From positions 1 to 15,626 of the forward strand of contig JAEYVD010000553.1 in NCBI GenBank assembly GCA_023432075.1: a stretch of DNA of 15,626 nt, read 5' to 3'. The DNA is from Pseudomonadota bacterium (GTDB lineage Bacteria > Pseudomonadota > Gammaproteobacteria > Burkholderiales > Burkholderiaceae_B). Below, piece by piece: positions 1-7,920 of the stretch (the first letter of the stretch is position 1; each line of letters starts with the position of its first letter). The position numbers and the translations under genes were made by a program. The notes under the pieces were generated by a model. That model was not told where the DNA came from, ran no database searches, and saw nothing but the letters and a program-made list of their open reading frames with translations.

Positions 1-485
1 GGCAGCTGGACATGGCCTTTCTGCACGGCGAATTCGCCGAGCCGAACCTGCAGGTCGTGGCGTTGCAGCGCCTGGAATTTGCGTGGATGGGCAGTCCCGA
101 CCTGATCGACACGAGCCACGTCTACACCCCGGCCGACATCGCCCGCCTGCCGCTGCTGCGCCAGAGCCGCGAGTCCGGCCTGAACATGATCTATGACGAA
201 TGGCTGCGCCCCCACACGGCGCAAAGCAATATCTTCACCATCAACAGCCTGATTGCGATGGCCGGGTTGACCGCCGCGGGCTTTGGCGTGAGCTGCCTGC
301 CGCGCGACTACTTTGCCGAGATGGTCAGCACGCGGCAGCTCGTCATTGCGCGTACCAGCGTGGCGCCGCCGCAATCGGTGTACAGCGCGATGTTCCGCCG
401 GGATGCGGATGTGGCGTTTTGCGAGAGCGTGGCCGAACTGGCGGAAAGTTGCTGCGAATTTTCGGTGGGTTGGCGTTTACGTTGA
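1..485 (+). CDS. LysR-type transcriptional regulator, C-terminal part (5' end outside window)
   Basis: The reading frame is open from the window edge (in-frame codons before the first ATG at 12 encode Gln-Leu-Asp), so this is the 3' end of a longer gene; about 160 codons are visible. The protein matches the effector-binding (periplasmic-binding-protein-like) domain of LysR regulators: an SPDL segment, a central INSLIAMAGLTAAGFGVSCLP stretch typical of the second subdomain, and the usual tail of about 70 residues. The N-terminal winged helix-turn-helix is not in the window. Such proteins normally act as tetramers that bind a small-molecule inducer and control a neighbouring, often divergent, gene; that target would lie to the left, outside the window. 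The gene converges on the PepSY gene and the two overlap by 9 bp at their 3' ends. The family is clear; the ligand cannot be told. Confidence 0.85.
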   Translation, partial: QLDMAFLHGEFAEPNLQVVALQRLEFAWMGSPDLIDTSHVYTPADIARLPLLRQSRESGLNMIYDEWLRPHTAQSNIFTINSLIAMAGLTAAGFGVSCLPRDYFAEMVSTRQLVIARTSVAPPQSVYSAMFRRDADVAFCESVAELAESCCEFSVGWRLR

Positions 486-1673
486 ACCCCGAGCCCGGCG
501 CGCCTTGCGCCGCATCGTCCACACCAGCAATCCCGTCACGCACAACATCGCCACCACCAGGCCCGTGACCGCAACCAGCACCTGCCCGGGCCAGCCGAGG
601 ATGCGGCCCGTGTGCAGCGGGTATTGCCAGATCAGGAAGCGATCGCCCGCCGTGCCGCTGTCGTAGCCCGTCATGCCGCGCAACGCGCCGGTCTGATCGT
701 CGATGAAGATCTGTTCGTAGCGCAAACGCAGCGCGCGCTCGCGCATGCCGTCTTCCTTGAAGGCGACGCGGTACACGCCCTTGTCGGGCAGGTGGCTGGC
801 GTACCAGGGCAGCAAACCCTGGGCGGACCAGGGCAAGTGTTTGCGCGCGCCAGCGATCGCCGCCTCGATGCCATACGCCGGCGGCCGGATATTGCCGGCC
901 TGACGGGGCAGGCTTTGGACGGGATGCGGCGTGATGGGGGAAAACAGCCTGACGGCCGGCCGGAAGACCTCGTTGCCGAGGTTGAAGTACACGCCCGTGA
1001 CGGCCAGCACGATCGCCGCGGCCAAGGTCCAGAGCCCCCCGGCGCGGTGCAGATCGAAGGTCTGGCGTTGCCGGGACGCGCCGCGCTTGATCTGCCACGC
1101 GGGCTTCCATCTCTGCCAGAACGCCCGGGCGGTTTGGGGCAGCGCCGGCAAGGTCAGCCAGGCGCCAACCAGCGACGCGAAGAGCCAGGCGAGCGCCAGG
1201 CCGCCCACGACCCACCTGCCCCACGGCTCGGCCAGATGGAATGTGCGGTGCAGCTGGTTCATCCACCCCATGAAATGCGGCCGGTCCATCCGGAAGGCGC
1301 CCCACTTGCGCTGTCCCAGCACGGCCCCCGTGGCCGGGTCGACGAACAGACGATCGAAATCCAGCGCGCGCTGCGCGCCTGCGGCGGGTTGCGGGCGGAC
1401 GGCGACCCGCAGTTCGATGGCGTCGCCGGGGGGGGTGTCGAGCGGCAGCAGCGTGACACGCAGCCGCGGGTCGGCCGCTTCCACCCGCGCGATCAGCGCA
1501 TCGGGCGGCAGCGCGGCGTCTTGCTGGGGAGCCGTGAAAAGCCCGGGGTTGAGCCAGCGGTCGAGCTCGTGCTGGAACGCCAGCACACTGCCGGTCACGG
1601 CGTTGACCAGCAGCAGCACGAGCAGGGTCAGCCCCACGTAACGGTGGATCCCAACCCAAACCTTGCGCGTCAT
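477..1673 (-). CDS. PepSY-domain inner-membrane protein, probable ferri-siderophore reductase
   Basis: 398 residues. Four hydrophobic segments are visible at about 12-33, 154-175, 212-232 and 364-386. The N-terminus (TRKVWVGIHRYVGLTLL) is the classic PepSY-associated transmembrane start. Histidines sit beside the membrane segments (H10, H142, H209, H354), as in relatives such as FoxB/FpvG/PiuB, where they are thought to bind haem and help reduce ferric siderophores. Two PepSY-like periplasmic stretches end in FVDPATGAVLG (about 110-120) and FIDDQTGALRG (about 323-333). It is the last gene of the iron operon: its ATG is 6 bp after the receptor's TAA, and the ribosome site (AAGG) is formed partly by that stop codon, so translation is probably coupled. 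The reductase role is inferred from family and context; transport or a structural role is possible. Confidence 0.85.
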   Translation of the reverse strand: MTRKVWVGIHRYVGLTLLVLLLVNAVTGSVLAFQHELDRWLNPGLFTAPQQDAALPPDALIARVEAADPRLRVTLLPLDTPPGDAIELRVAVRPQPAAGAQRALDFDRLFVDPATGAVLGQRKWGAFRMDRPHFMGWMNQLHRTFHLAEPWGRWVVGGLALAWLFASLVGAWLTLPALPQTARAFWQRWKPAWQIKRGASRQRQTFDLHRAGGLWTLAAAIVLAVTGVYFNLGNEVFRPAVRLFSPITPHPVQSLPRQAGNIRPPAYGIEAAIAGARKHLPWSAQGLLPWYASHLPDKGVYRVAFKEDGMRERALRLRYEQIFIDDQTGALRGMTGYDSGTAGDRFLIWQYPLHTGRILGWPGQVLVAVTGLVVAMLCVTGLLVWTMRRKARRARGST

Positions 1674-1679
1674 GGCGCC

Positions 1680-4166
1680 TTACCAGCGGTGCGTGTACGT
1701 CATGCTCAGCACCGCGCCCGCGGCAGGCAGGCGGCTGTTGTTGTTTCCGCTGCGCAGCAGCTGGCTGTAGAGCGGCAGATACTGACGGTTGAAGAGGTTC
1801 TGCACGCTGAAGGTGAACCAGTTCTGCTCGTCCAGGTCGTAGCGGGCCAGCAGGTCGACGGTGGCGTAGCTCTTCACATCGGCGCGGGCGAACTGCGTGC
1901 GCCCGTCAGAGAGGCGATAGTCGCGCGAACCGAACCAGGTCAGCTCGGCGCGCGTGCGCCAGCGTTCGCTGGGCCGGTACTGCGCGTAGGCGGTGACCTT
2001 GACGGGCGGGATGCGGTAGCCCGTCATGATGCGCGAATCACGCTCGCCCGGCGCCTTCTCCTTGCCGACCATCCACGTGAAGGTGCCCCCGACTGCCCAG
2101 ATGTCCTCGTCGAAGTAGTGGTCCACGGTGGCTTCGACGCCGTGGATGCGCTCACGCGTGCGCGTGAGCCTGAGCCCGTTGTTGAAGGACTGCACCGCGC
2201 CCAGGTCGGAGTCGGAGCGGAACACGGCCAGCGAGGCGGCGGTGTTGGCAAAGCGCCCGCGCCAGCCAAGCTCGTAGTTGTTGGTTTTGACGGCCTGAAG
2301 TTCGGACGAATGCAGGTCAAAGCCGGCCCGCGCGTTGCGCAGTTGCAGGCCCACGTCAGGCAAGTCGAAGCCTTGGCTGAACGAGGCGTACAGTTCGTGA
2401 TTGTCGGTGGGCTGGAACATCACGCCGGCGTTGTACATGAACGCGTCGTAGCTGATGCGCCCGCCGTCCACGGTGGCCGGGCGGGCCAGACGCGACTGCG
2501 ATAGCGGCTGAAAATCATCGAACCAGGCGCTCGACCGCTCGTAACGCACGCCCGCTTCGGCGGACCACTGTTCGCTGAAGCGATGTTGAAGCTGCGTGAA
2601 GAGGCCAACGCTGCGCGTGGTGGTCCAGGGCAGATAGGTATTCGAGCCGATGCGGCGAAATTGCAGGCCGCCGCTTTGGTCGTAGAGCGCCGGGTCGAAC
2701 ACGTCCAGGGGCATTTCGCTGCGCTCCTGGATGAAGTCAGCCCCCCAGGTGAGCGCCGTATTGCCCGAGGCGGACAACGGGGTGTCGATGGTGAGCCGGC
2801 CGCCGAAGACCTTGTTGTTCTGCATGACCTGGTCGACGTTGTTGCCGCGGTTGACGTTGGCGCGCGAGTCCGAGGGCGCGAAACGCGTGCTGCTGTCGCG
2901 GGCGTAGGTCATCGCCGAGAGGCTGCTGCCCCACAGGTTTTTGTGGTCATAGCTCAGGCTTACCAGCGTGTTTTCGACTTCGTTCTGTCGCGCGAGGTCC
3001 AGGCCCTTGATGGCGCGGGCGTTGGTCGAGCCGAGCGGGGTGCGCGACACCGCGGGGTCGCTGGCGTATTCCGTGTCCTGCCGGGCGCGCAGGTAACTGG
3101 CGGCCAGCTGCACGCGCTGATTGGCGTCGATGCGAAAACCTAGCTTGCCGCCGATGCTGTAGGTGTTGGAGTCGAACAGATCGCCCTGGCTGGCATCGGG
3201 CGCGATGCGGTCGCCATGCGCATCGTACGAGCCGCCGATGCGGCGGTACGAGAGGTCGAGCTCGTAATCGATGCGGTCCTTGCTGCCCGAGAAAAAGTGC
3301 TGCACCTGACCGCCCATTCCGGCCGCGCCCGGATTCGACAGCGACATATCCATGCCGACCTTGGTCTCGGCGATGGGCTCGCCGCCCGGCTGGCGGGTGG
3401 TGATGGCGATGATGCCGCCGGTGGCGCCGCTGCCGTAGATGGCATTGCTGCCGCGCACGACCTCGATGCGTTCGATGCGGCCCGGATCGATGTTGACAAG
3501 GTTGCGCGAGGAATCCCGATTGGTGTTCATGGGAATGCCGTCCACCAGGATCAGCGCGTTCCGGCCTCGCAGCGTCTGGCCGAAATCGGTCAGGTTCCGG
3601 CTTGAGTCCGACATGCCTGGCACGGCCTTTGTCAGCATCGTGGCCAGGTTGGGCGAGCTGTCGCGCAGGTCGTCGAGCGTTTCACCCTCGATCAGGGTGA
3701 CCGAGCGGGTGGGCGCCATCAAATTGCTGGAGAGGCGGTCGGAGCTTACCGAGACGGCCGGCATCGTCTGGACCTCGGGCGCGGCTGCCCCCGCGCGGTT
3801 GGGCGAACGCTGGATCGTGATGGCGCCGCCCGCGAGGCTGACCGCCTGCAGATCGGACCCTTGCAGAACGCGCTGCACGGCTTGAATGGCGGTCATGCGG
3901 CCGGAGATAGCCGGGGCCTGACGGCCAGCAAGCAGCGCCGGGTCGGCCGCAATACTGCGTCCGCCAAGCTGGCCGATGCGGGTCAGGGTGCTGGTCAGGG
4001 GGCCGGCGGGCAGGTCCAGGTCGATCTGGGCGCCGGCTGCCGCAGCACCGGCTGCCGCAGCATCGGCTGCCGCTGCACTGGCGGGAAAGGTCATCGGGGC
4101 TGCGACGCAGGCCAGCCACCCCGCGACGGCGAGGGGCCGCAGCGGCGCTGCAAATCGGTAGGACAT
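1680..4166 (-). CDS. TonB-dependent siderophore receptor with STN signalling domain (FecA/IutA-like)
   Basis: 828 residues from an ATG preceded by GGAG at 8-nt spacing; longer in-frame starts upstream only read through the fecR gene in another frame. Order: signal peptide (about 1-34), Ala-rich linker (31-45), STN domain (about 48-118, starting IDLDLPAGPL), TonB-box-like segment (about 131-141), plug domain (about 150-258, with LRGRNALILVDGIPM and RIEVVRGSNAIYGSGATGGI), then a beta-barrel ending in a terminal Trp. The C-terminus (YLPLYSQLLRSGNNNSRLPA) recalls hydroxamate-type receptors such as IutA, so a hydroxamate siderophore is a guess. The STN domain contacts FecR and links ligand binding to sigma-factor activation. 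The A-tract GAAAAAAAT at 4245-4237 followed by CGTT near 4210 on this strand could be an ECF-type promoter, but this is weak. Confidence 0.93.
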   Translation of the reverse strand: MSYRFAAPLRPLAVAGWLACVAAPMTFPASAAAADAAAAGAAAAGAQIDLDLPAGPLTSTLTRIGQLGGRSIAADPALLAGRQAPAISGRMTAIQAVQRVLQGSDLQAVSLAGGAITIQRSPNRAGAAAPEVQTMPAVSVSSDRLSSNLMAPTRSVTLIEGETLDDLRDSSPNLATMLTKAVPGMSDSSRNLTDFGQTLRGRNALILVDGIPMNTNRDSSRNLVNIDPGRIERIEVVRGSNAIYGSGATGGIIAITTRQPGGEPIAETKVGMDMSLSNPGAAGMGGQVQHFFSGSKDRIDYELDLSYRRIGGSYDAHGDRIAPDASQGDLFDSNTYSIGGKLGFRIDANQRVQLAASYLRARQDTEYASDPAVSRTPLGSTNARAIKGLDLARQNEVENTLVSLSYDHKNLWGSSLSAMTYARDSSTRFAPSDSRANVNRGNNVDQVMQNNKVFGGRLTIDTPLSASGNTALTWGADFIQERSEMPLDVFDPALYDQSGGLQFRRIGSNTYLPWTTTRSVGLFTQLQHRFSEQWSAEAGVRYERSSAWFDDFQPLSQSRLARPATVDGGRISYDAFMYNAGVMFQPTDNHELYASFSQGFDLPDVGLQLRNARAGFDLHSSELQAVKTNNYELGWRGRFANTAASLAVFRSDSDLGAVQSFNNGLRLTRTRERIHGVEATVDHYFDEDIWAVGGTFTWMVGKEKAPGERDSRIMTGYRIPPVKVTAYAQYRPSERWRTRAELTWFGSRDYRLSDGRTQFARADVKSYATVDLLARYDLDEQNWFTFSVQNLFNRQYLPLYSQLLRSGNNNSRLPAAGAVLSMTYTHRW
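4035..4079 (-). repeat. In-frame 15-bp tandem repeat (3 copies) at the receptor's mature N-terminus
   Basis: Three consecutive 15-bp units (4035-4049, 4050-4064, 4065-4079; plus-strand unit GGCTGCCGCAGCACC with 1-3 mismatches) encode the Ala4-Asp/Gly pentads at residues about 31-45 of the TonB receptor, between signal peptide and STN domain. The unit is a multiple of 3, so copy-number change would alter linker length without breaking the frame. Confidence 0.8.
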
Positions 4167-4230
4167 GAAAGCTTCTCCAGGTTTCGTTTCACCCTTGTTG
4201 TGGAGCGAGAACGAAAAACCCCTCACCGAT

Positions 4231-5220
4231 TCACGTATTTTTTTCGGGCAAGCCGATCGAGATGAGCCATCCCAGCCGGCGCACCCGCAAACCCAGGCTC
4301 GCCGACAGGGCCTGGATGGCCTGTTCAGGGTCATCCAGCGCGAATACGCCAAAGACCGGCAGGCGGCGTGCCTCTGGCGCCACACGCAGGATGCCGCCGT
4401 AGTACGCCTGCAATGCCTGGACCACCTCTTCCAGCGGTGCATTCTCGACGCTGAGCATGCCGCTTTCCCAACTGGCCAGGGCCAGGGGATCGCCGGGCAG
4501 GTTCTGCAGACCGCTTCGGGACAGCCGCACGCCCTGGCGGGATTGCAGCGTGGCTTGGGCGCCGCCCAAGGCAAGCACGCTGACCGGGCCGTCCAGCGCC
4601 ACGACCCGAACCGAGTCGCCATGATGAACCGCCATGACGCGCCCGTCGGCCGAGCGCAGCGTGCCGTAGGCGGTGCCGATCTCCAGCGCCGACGCCGAAT
4701 GCGCGTGCACCCGCGCAATCAGGCCGCCAGCACGCAGAGCGAGGCGCCTGCGCGAGCCGGAAAAATCCGTATCGACGGCCGATCGCGCGTCCAGCAGCGC
4801 ACGGCTGCCGTCGGGCAGGTCGAAGCTGCGGCGTTCCGCCGTGCCCGTGGAGAGGTCAGCCATCAGTTGTCCGATTGGGCGCGCACGGTCCAGGGCAAGC
4901 AGGCCGCCACCCACCGTGCCGGCGAGCACAAGGGCGCCCCGCAACAGCCGCCGGCGGCGCGTGTGCAGCAGTGCCTTGCGCGCCGCCAGCAACTGGCCGT
5001 GCGACGGGCCATTGATCTCCTGCACGATCGCGATCGGTTGTTGCAACACGCCCGTCACGCGGCGCCAAGCCTGGGCGTGGCGGGGATCGGCATCGTGCCA
5101 CCGCTGAAAGGCATCGCGGTCGGCGGCCGTCATGCGGCCGGCTTCAAGGCTTACCTGCCAATCGACCGCAGCCTCCATCACCGCGGCGTCGGGGCGTTCT
5201 TCGTCCGTCAGGGTTCGCAT
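4231..5220 (-). CDS. fecR: FecR-family anti-sigma factor / transmembrane sensor
   Basis: 329 residues from ATG at 5220. Residues about 13-52 form the cytoplasmic anti-sigma part (AAVDWQVSLEAG...AFQRWHDADPRHAQAW, the DUF4880 signature). A basic stretch (RRRRLLR, 88-94) precedes the single membrane helix (about 95-110). The periplasmic FecR domain (about 123-215) contains ERRSFDLPDGSRALLDARSAV. The C-terminus (about 258-325) resembles the secretin/TonB short domain that docks to the receptor STN domain. The start codon lies inside the sigma-factor gene (13-bp overlap) with no clear Shine-Dalgarno sequence, which points to translational coupling. The protein is expected to hold the sigma factor inactive, or assist it, until the receptor binds its ferric ligand. 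The symbol reflects the family, not a proven citrate specificity. Confidence 0.92.
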   Translation of the reverse strand: MRTLTDEERPDAAVMEAAVDWQVSLEAGRMTAADRDAFQRWHDADPRHAQAWRRVTGVLQQPIAIVQEINGPSHGQLLAARKALLHTRRRRLLRGALVLAGTVGGGLLALDRARPIGQLMADLSTGTAERRSFDLPDGSRALLDARSAVDTDFSGSRRRLALRAGGLIARVHAHSASALEIGTAYGTLRSADGRVMAVHHGDSVRVVALDGPVSVLALGGAQATLQSRQGVRLSRSGLQNLPGDPLALASWESGMLSVENAPLEEVVQALQAYYGGILRVAPEARRLPVFGVFALDDPEQAIQALSASLGLRVRRLGWLISIGLPEKNT

Positions 5221-5729
5221 GCCAGGCACTGCAGCAGCGCGCGCTTCATGTGGCGTTCGACCGTGGCGAGCGACACGCCCAGGGCCCGCGCAATCTCGGG
5301 GTAGCTCATGCCATCGAGCCGGCTGTACAGGAACGCCGTCCTGACAGGGACGGGCAACTGGTCCAGCGCACGATCGATGCGTTCGATTGCCTCGAGCAGC
5401 AGGGCGCGCTGTTCGGCCGAGAGCGCCACGGCCTCGGGCACCGCCATCAGCGATTGCAGATAGGCGCGCTCCAGATCCTGCCGCCGCCACAGATGGAACA
5501 GCACGCGCTTGGCGATGGTGGTGAGAAAGGCGCGCGGTTCGCGCAGATGCGGCGTGTCGCCCGATTCGGCCAACTGCGTGAACGTCTCTGCGGCAACGTC
5601 TTCGGCGTCGTCACGATTGCGCAGGCGGGCGCACAACCGGCTCAGAAGCCAGGGCTGATGGTCCCGGTACAAAGACTCAAGGAGCGGCCCCTGCGGGGTA
5701 GTCAGGCGAGAAGAAGCGGAGGACGTCAT
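5208..5729 (-). CDS. fecI: FecI-family ECF RNA polymerase sigma factor
   Basis: 173 residues from the ATG at 5729. Sigma region 2 covers about residues 18-80 (LYRDHQPWLLSRLCARLRNR, then DDAEDVAAETF and the PRAFLTTIAKRVLFHLWRR helix). Region 4 covers about 117-168 (LDQLPVPVRTAFLYSRLDG, then the helix-turn-helix SYPEIARALGVSLATVERHM). The length matches FecI-type iron-starvation sigma factors. In-frame ATGs at 5747 and 5765 would add a hydrophobic tail (PRLAWMIPLAL) that is unusual for this family; none of the three starts has a good ribosome site, so the start is uncertain. It is the first gene of the iron operon and should direct transcription of the receptor gene and the gene after it. A Fur-like dyad upstream suggests iron repression. 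Confidence 0.92.
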   Translation of the reverse strand: MTSSASSRLTTPQGPLLESLYRDHQPWLLSRLCARLRNRDDAEDVAAETFTQLAESGDTPHLREPRAFLTTIAKRVLFHLWRRQDLERAYLQSLMAVPEAVALSAEQRALLLEAIERIDRALDQLPVPVRTAFLYSRLDGMSYPEIARALGVSLATVERHMKRALLQCLACEP

Positions 5730-5781
5730 CAGGGCAAGCGGGATCATCCATGCCAGACGCGGCATGATCCGACCAGATCTT

Positions 5782-5811
5782 AATGTAAATAAGAGCCATT
5801 TTTATTACATT
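5782..5811. promoter_or_regulatory. AT-rich dyad with Fur-box-like core upstream of fecI
   Basis: Arms AATGTAAATAA (5782-5792) and TTTATTACATT (5801-5811) are inverted repeats matching at 9 of 11 positions around an 8-bp centre, in an otherwise GC-rich region. The inner 19 bases (5788-5806) match the classical Fur consensus GATAATGATAATCATTATC at 10 of 19 positions. A TAGAAT hexamer on the minus strand (5814-5809), 5/6 to a -10 box, overlaps the dyad, though no good -35 box is seen at the right distance. Position ahead of an iron-starvation sigma gene supports Fur control. The outer arms extend beyond a simple Fur site. Confidence 0.55.
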
Positions 5812-5882
5812 CTAGCCTGAAGCGATAGTCGCACGCGTTTTGCGAGCGCCCGCCCGCCCCTTCAACCGCCGAAACCACGCCG

Positions 5883-6866
5883 TCAATCGACCTTCGCACC
5901 CGATTGGCGCACGAGTTCCGCCGCCGCCGGCATCTGTTCCTTCACGAACGCCCAGAACGCATCGGGCGTATTCGGCTTTCCCGGAAACGCGCCCTGCTCG
6001 ATAAACTGCTTCTGCATCTCGGGCTTGGCGATCGCCTTGTTCAAGGCGGCATTCAACGTTTCCAGCACCGGCTTGGGGGTGCCCGCCGGGGCGACGAGCC
6101 CATACCAGTTATCCGTGTAGAGCTTCGTGCCCTCTTCTTCAAAGGTCGGAACATCAGGCATGGCGGGGTGGCGCTCTCTCGCGGCTACGGCCACCGCGCG
6201 CAGTTTGCCGCTTCGAACGTAGGGGACGGGTCCCGTCGTGATGGCGAAGTCCATGCGGCCCGCCATCAGGTCGACCAGCATCGGGCCCGAACCTTTGAAC
6301 GGAATATGCGTGATATCGACGCCGGTGAGCTTGATGAACTGAGCCGCGGCCAGGTGCTGGGATGAACCCGACCCGCCGGATCCATAGTTCAGCTTGCCAG
6401 GCTGCGCCTTGGCCGCCGCGATGATGTCGGGTACCGACTTGAACGGCGAGTCATTCGGGACGAGCAGTGTGCCTGGCGACGTGTTGATCTGGCCAATAGG
6501 TGCGAAATCCTCGATCGGCCGGTAAGGCAGCTTGGAGAACAGCGCGGAATTGAAGCCGTGGGACGCAGAGGTGGCAAGCATGATCGTGTAACCGTCGGGC
6601 TTGGCCTCGGCGACGAGCTTGGACCCGATGTTGCTGCCAGCGCCGGGACGATTGTCGACGATGACGGGTTGCTTCAATGTCGCGGCCATCTCCGCCGCGA
6701 CAAGCCTAGCAAGCACGTCCGCGGATCCGCCCGCGGCCCAGCCCACGATCAAGGTGATTGGCCGCTCTGGAAACGCGCCTTGCGCGAAGACGGGAATGTG
6801 CACGCCCGCCAGACTCGCAACGGCGAGGCAGAGCAGGCGGCGCCGCGTGGGTGCCGAGGTGTTCAT
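5883..6866 (-). CDS. Bug-family periplasmic solute-binding protein (tripartite tricarboxylate transporter receptor type)
   Basis: 327 residues from ATG at 6866, preceded by AGGAGA at 7-nt spacing; an earlier in-frame ATG at 6926 lacks such a site. A signal peptide (TRRRLLCLAVASLAGVHIPVFAQ, about 7-29) precedes the mature start FPERPITLIVGWAAGGSADV. The Bug hallmarks are present: the first pocket loop (GWAAGGSAD), VDNRPGAGSNIGS, and the GPVPYVRSGKLRAVAVAA region. It binds a small organic acid in the periplasm; no TctA/TctB membrane components are in the window, which is common for this family. It is the last gene of the operon, 43 bp after the dehydrogenase gene, so its ligand is probably the substrate of the neighbouring enzymes. 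The specific ligand is not predictable from the sequence. Confidence 0.93.
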   Translation of the reverse strand: MNTSAPTRRRLLCLAVASLAGVHIPVFAQGAFPERPITLIVGWAAGGSADVLARLVAAEMAATLKQPVIVDNRPGAGSNIGSKLVAEAKPDGYTIMLATSASHGFNSALFSKLPYRPIEDFAPIGQINTSPGTLLVPNDSPFKSVPDIIAAAKAQPGKLNYGSGGSGSSQHLAAAQFIKLTGVDITHIPFKGSGPMLVDLMAGRMDFAITTGPVPYVRSGKLRAVAVAARERHPAMPDVPTFEEEGTKLYTDNWYGLVAPAGTPKPVLETLNAALNKAIAKPEMQKQFIEQGAFPGKPNTPDAFWAFVKEQMPAAAELVRQSGAKVD

Positions 6867-6909
6867 GGTGTGTCTCCTGGTGTTTTTTTGGGGGGTATGA
6901 ATCGTGGCG

Positions 6910-7920
6910 CTATGGCGATCTTGCATCGACGACGATGGCGTCCGGCGGCAGCGGTTGGCCCTGGAGCGCAGCGACCACGCATTGCGCCGCGCGCATGTTG
7001 GCGCGCTCCAGTCCTTCGCGGCTGGAGCCGCCGGTGTGCTGCGTGCAAATCACATTAGGCAGCGTCAGCAACTCGCGCGTGATGGCCTCAAGCGACGCAT
7101 CACGCTCCGATCCGAGGACATCAAGACCGGCGCCCGCAAGCCTGCCGCCCTTCAGCGCCGCCAACAAGGCGCCATCGTCGACGAGCTCGCCGCGCGCGGT
7201 GTTGATCAGTATCGCGCTGGGCTTCATTCGGGCCAGGGCGCCCCGGTCGATCAGATGCCGGGTGGAATCGTTCAGCGGCGCATGCAAGCTGATGAAATCG
7301 CTGTCTGCCAGGACGGTGTCAAGCGACGCCAGCTGCACGCCGTCCAGGTCCGCCACGTCCCTGTGCAGATAGGGATCATGCGCCATGACACGCACATCGA
7401 ACCCCGCAAGTCTGCGGGCCACCAGCCGCGCGATGCGGCCCAGGCCGACCAATCCGACCGTCTTGCCCGACAGTTCCGTACCCACGATCACCCCATTCTT
7501 GCCAGATTGCATGCGCCGGTGCGATTCGACGTAGCGTCGGCCGACCGCTAGCATCAATCCAACGGCGTGATCGGCCACGGTCGCCTCGTTGCTGCCCGGC
7601 GTAATGGTGAGGAGCCTGCGGTGCGCTTGCACGGCGGCAACGTCTATCGTGTCGTAGCCGACGCCCCGCCGCGCCATCACGCTCAGGTTGGGGTAACGCG
7701 TCAGCAGGTCGGCGGTGACGGGTGGAATGCCCATGATCCAGGCACTGCAACGGGAGAGCGCATCGTGCATGGCTTCGGAGATCACGGCGTCGACAGCGTC
7801 ATGGGCGACGCCGCCCGTGAGCACCGTCAGGCCGGCATTGCGCAGGAGACCCGCCGCCTTGTCGTCAAAAAAGCGCGCCGTCACGAGGACACCGGAGGAG
7901 GAATTCGCGGGATGTCTCAT
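6910..7920 (-). CDS. D-isomer-specific 2-hydroxyacid dehydrogenase (NAD-dependent, SerA/glyoxylate-reductase superfamily)
   Basis: 336 residues. The N-terminal catalytic domain is split around a Rossmann fold (about 105-290). Visible motifs: ARRGVGYDTID (83-93), nucleotide loop GLVGLGRIA (156-164, with Ala in place of the usual last Gly), NTARGELVDDGAL (240-252) and HTGGSS (295-300). The catalytic triad residues Arg243, Glu272 and His295 are present, so it should be active on a 2-oxo/2-hydroxy acid such as glyoxylate, hydroxypyruvate or pyruvate; the exact substrate is not clear. Asp182 near the end of the second strand favours NAD(H). It shares an ATGA stop/start overlap with the lyase gene upstream (4 bp) and precedes the Bug gene, so it is part of the four-gene catabolic operon. 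Length is normal for short PGDH-type enzymes. Confidence 0.92.
   Translation of the reverse strand: MRHPANSSSGVLVTARFFDDKAAGLLRNAGLTVLTGGVAHDAVDAVISEAMHDALSRCSAWIMGIPPVTADLLTRYPNLSVMARRGVGYDTIDVAAVQAHRRLLTITPGSNEATVADHAVGLMLAVGRRYVESHRRMQSGKNGVIVGTELSGKTVGLVGLGRIARLVARRLAGFDVRVMAHDPYLHRDVADLDGVQLASLDTVLADSDFISLHAPLNDSTRHLIDRGALARMKPSAILINTARGELVDDGALLAALKGGRLAGAGLDVLGSERDASLEAITRELLTLPNVICTQHTGGSSREGLERANMRAAQCVVAALQGQPLPPDAIVVDARSP

Noticed and set aside
612..2504. Long plus-strand open frame of 630 codons opposite the PepSY and receptor genes
   Set aside because: It has the low-complexity Arg/Gln/Gly/Ala composition of an antisense shadow in GC-rich DNA, while the minus strand encodes clear protein families.
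5830..5848. Hairpin CGC-A-CGC / GCG-A-GCG with GTTTT loop after the Bug gene, possible terminator
   Set aside because: Stem is interrupted by an A-A mismatch and no T-tract follows on the minus strand; not strong enough to list as a feature.
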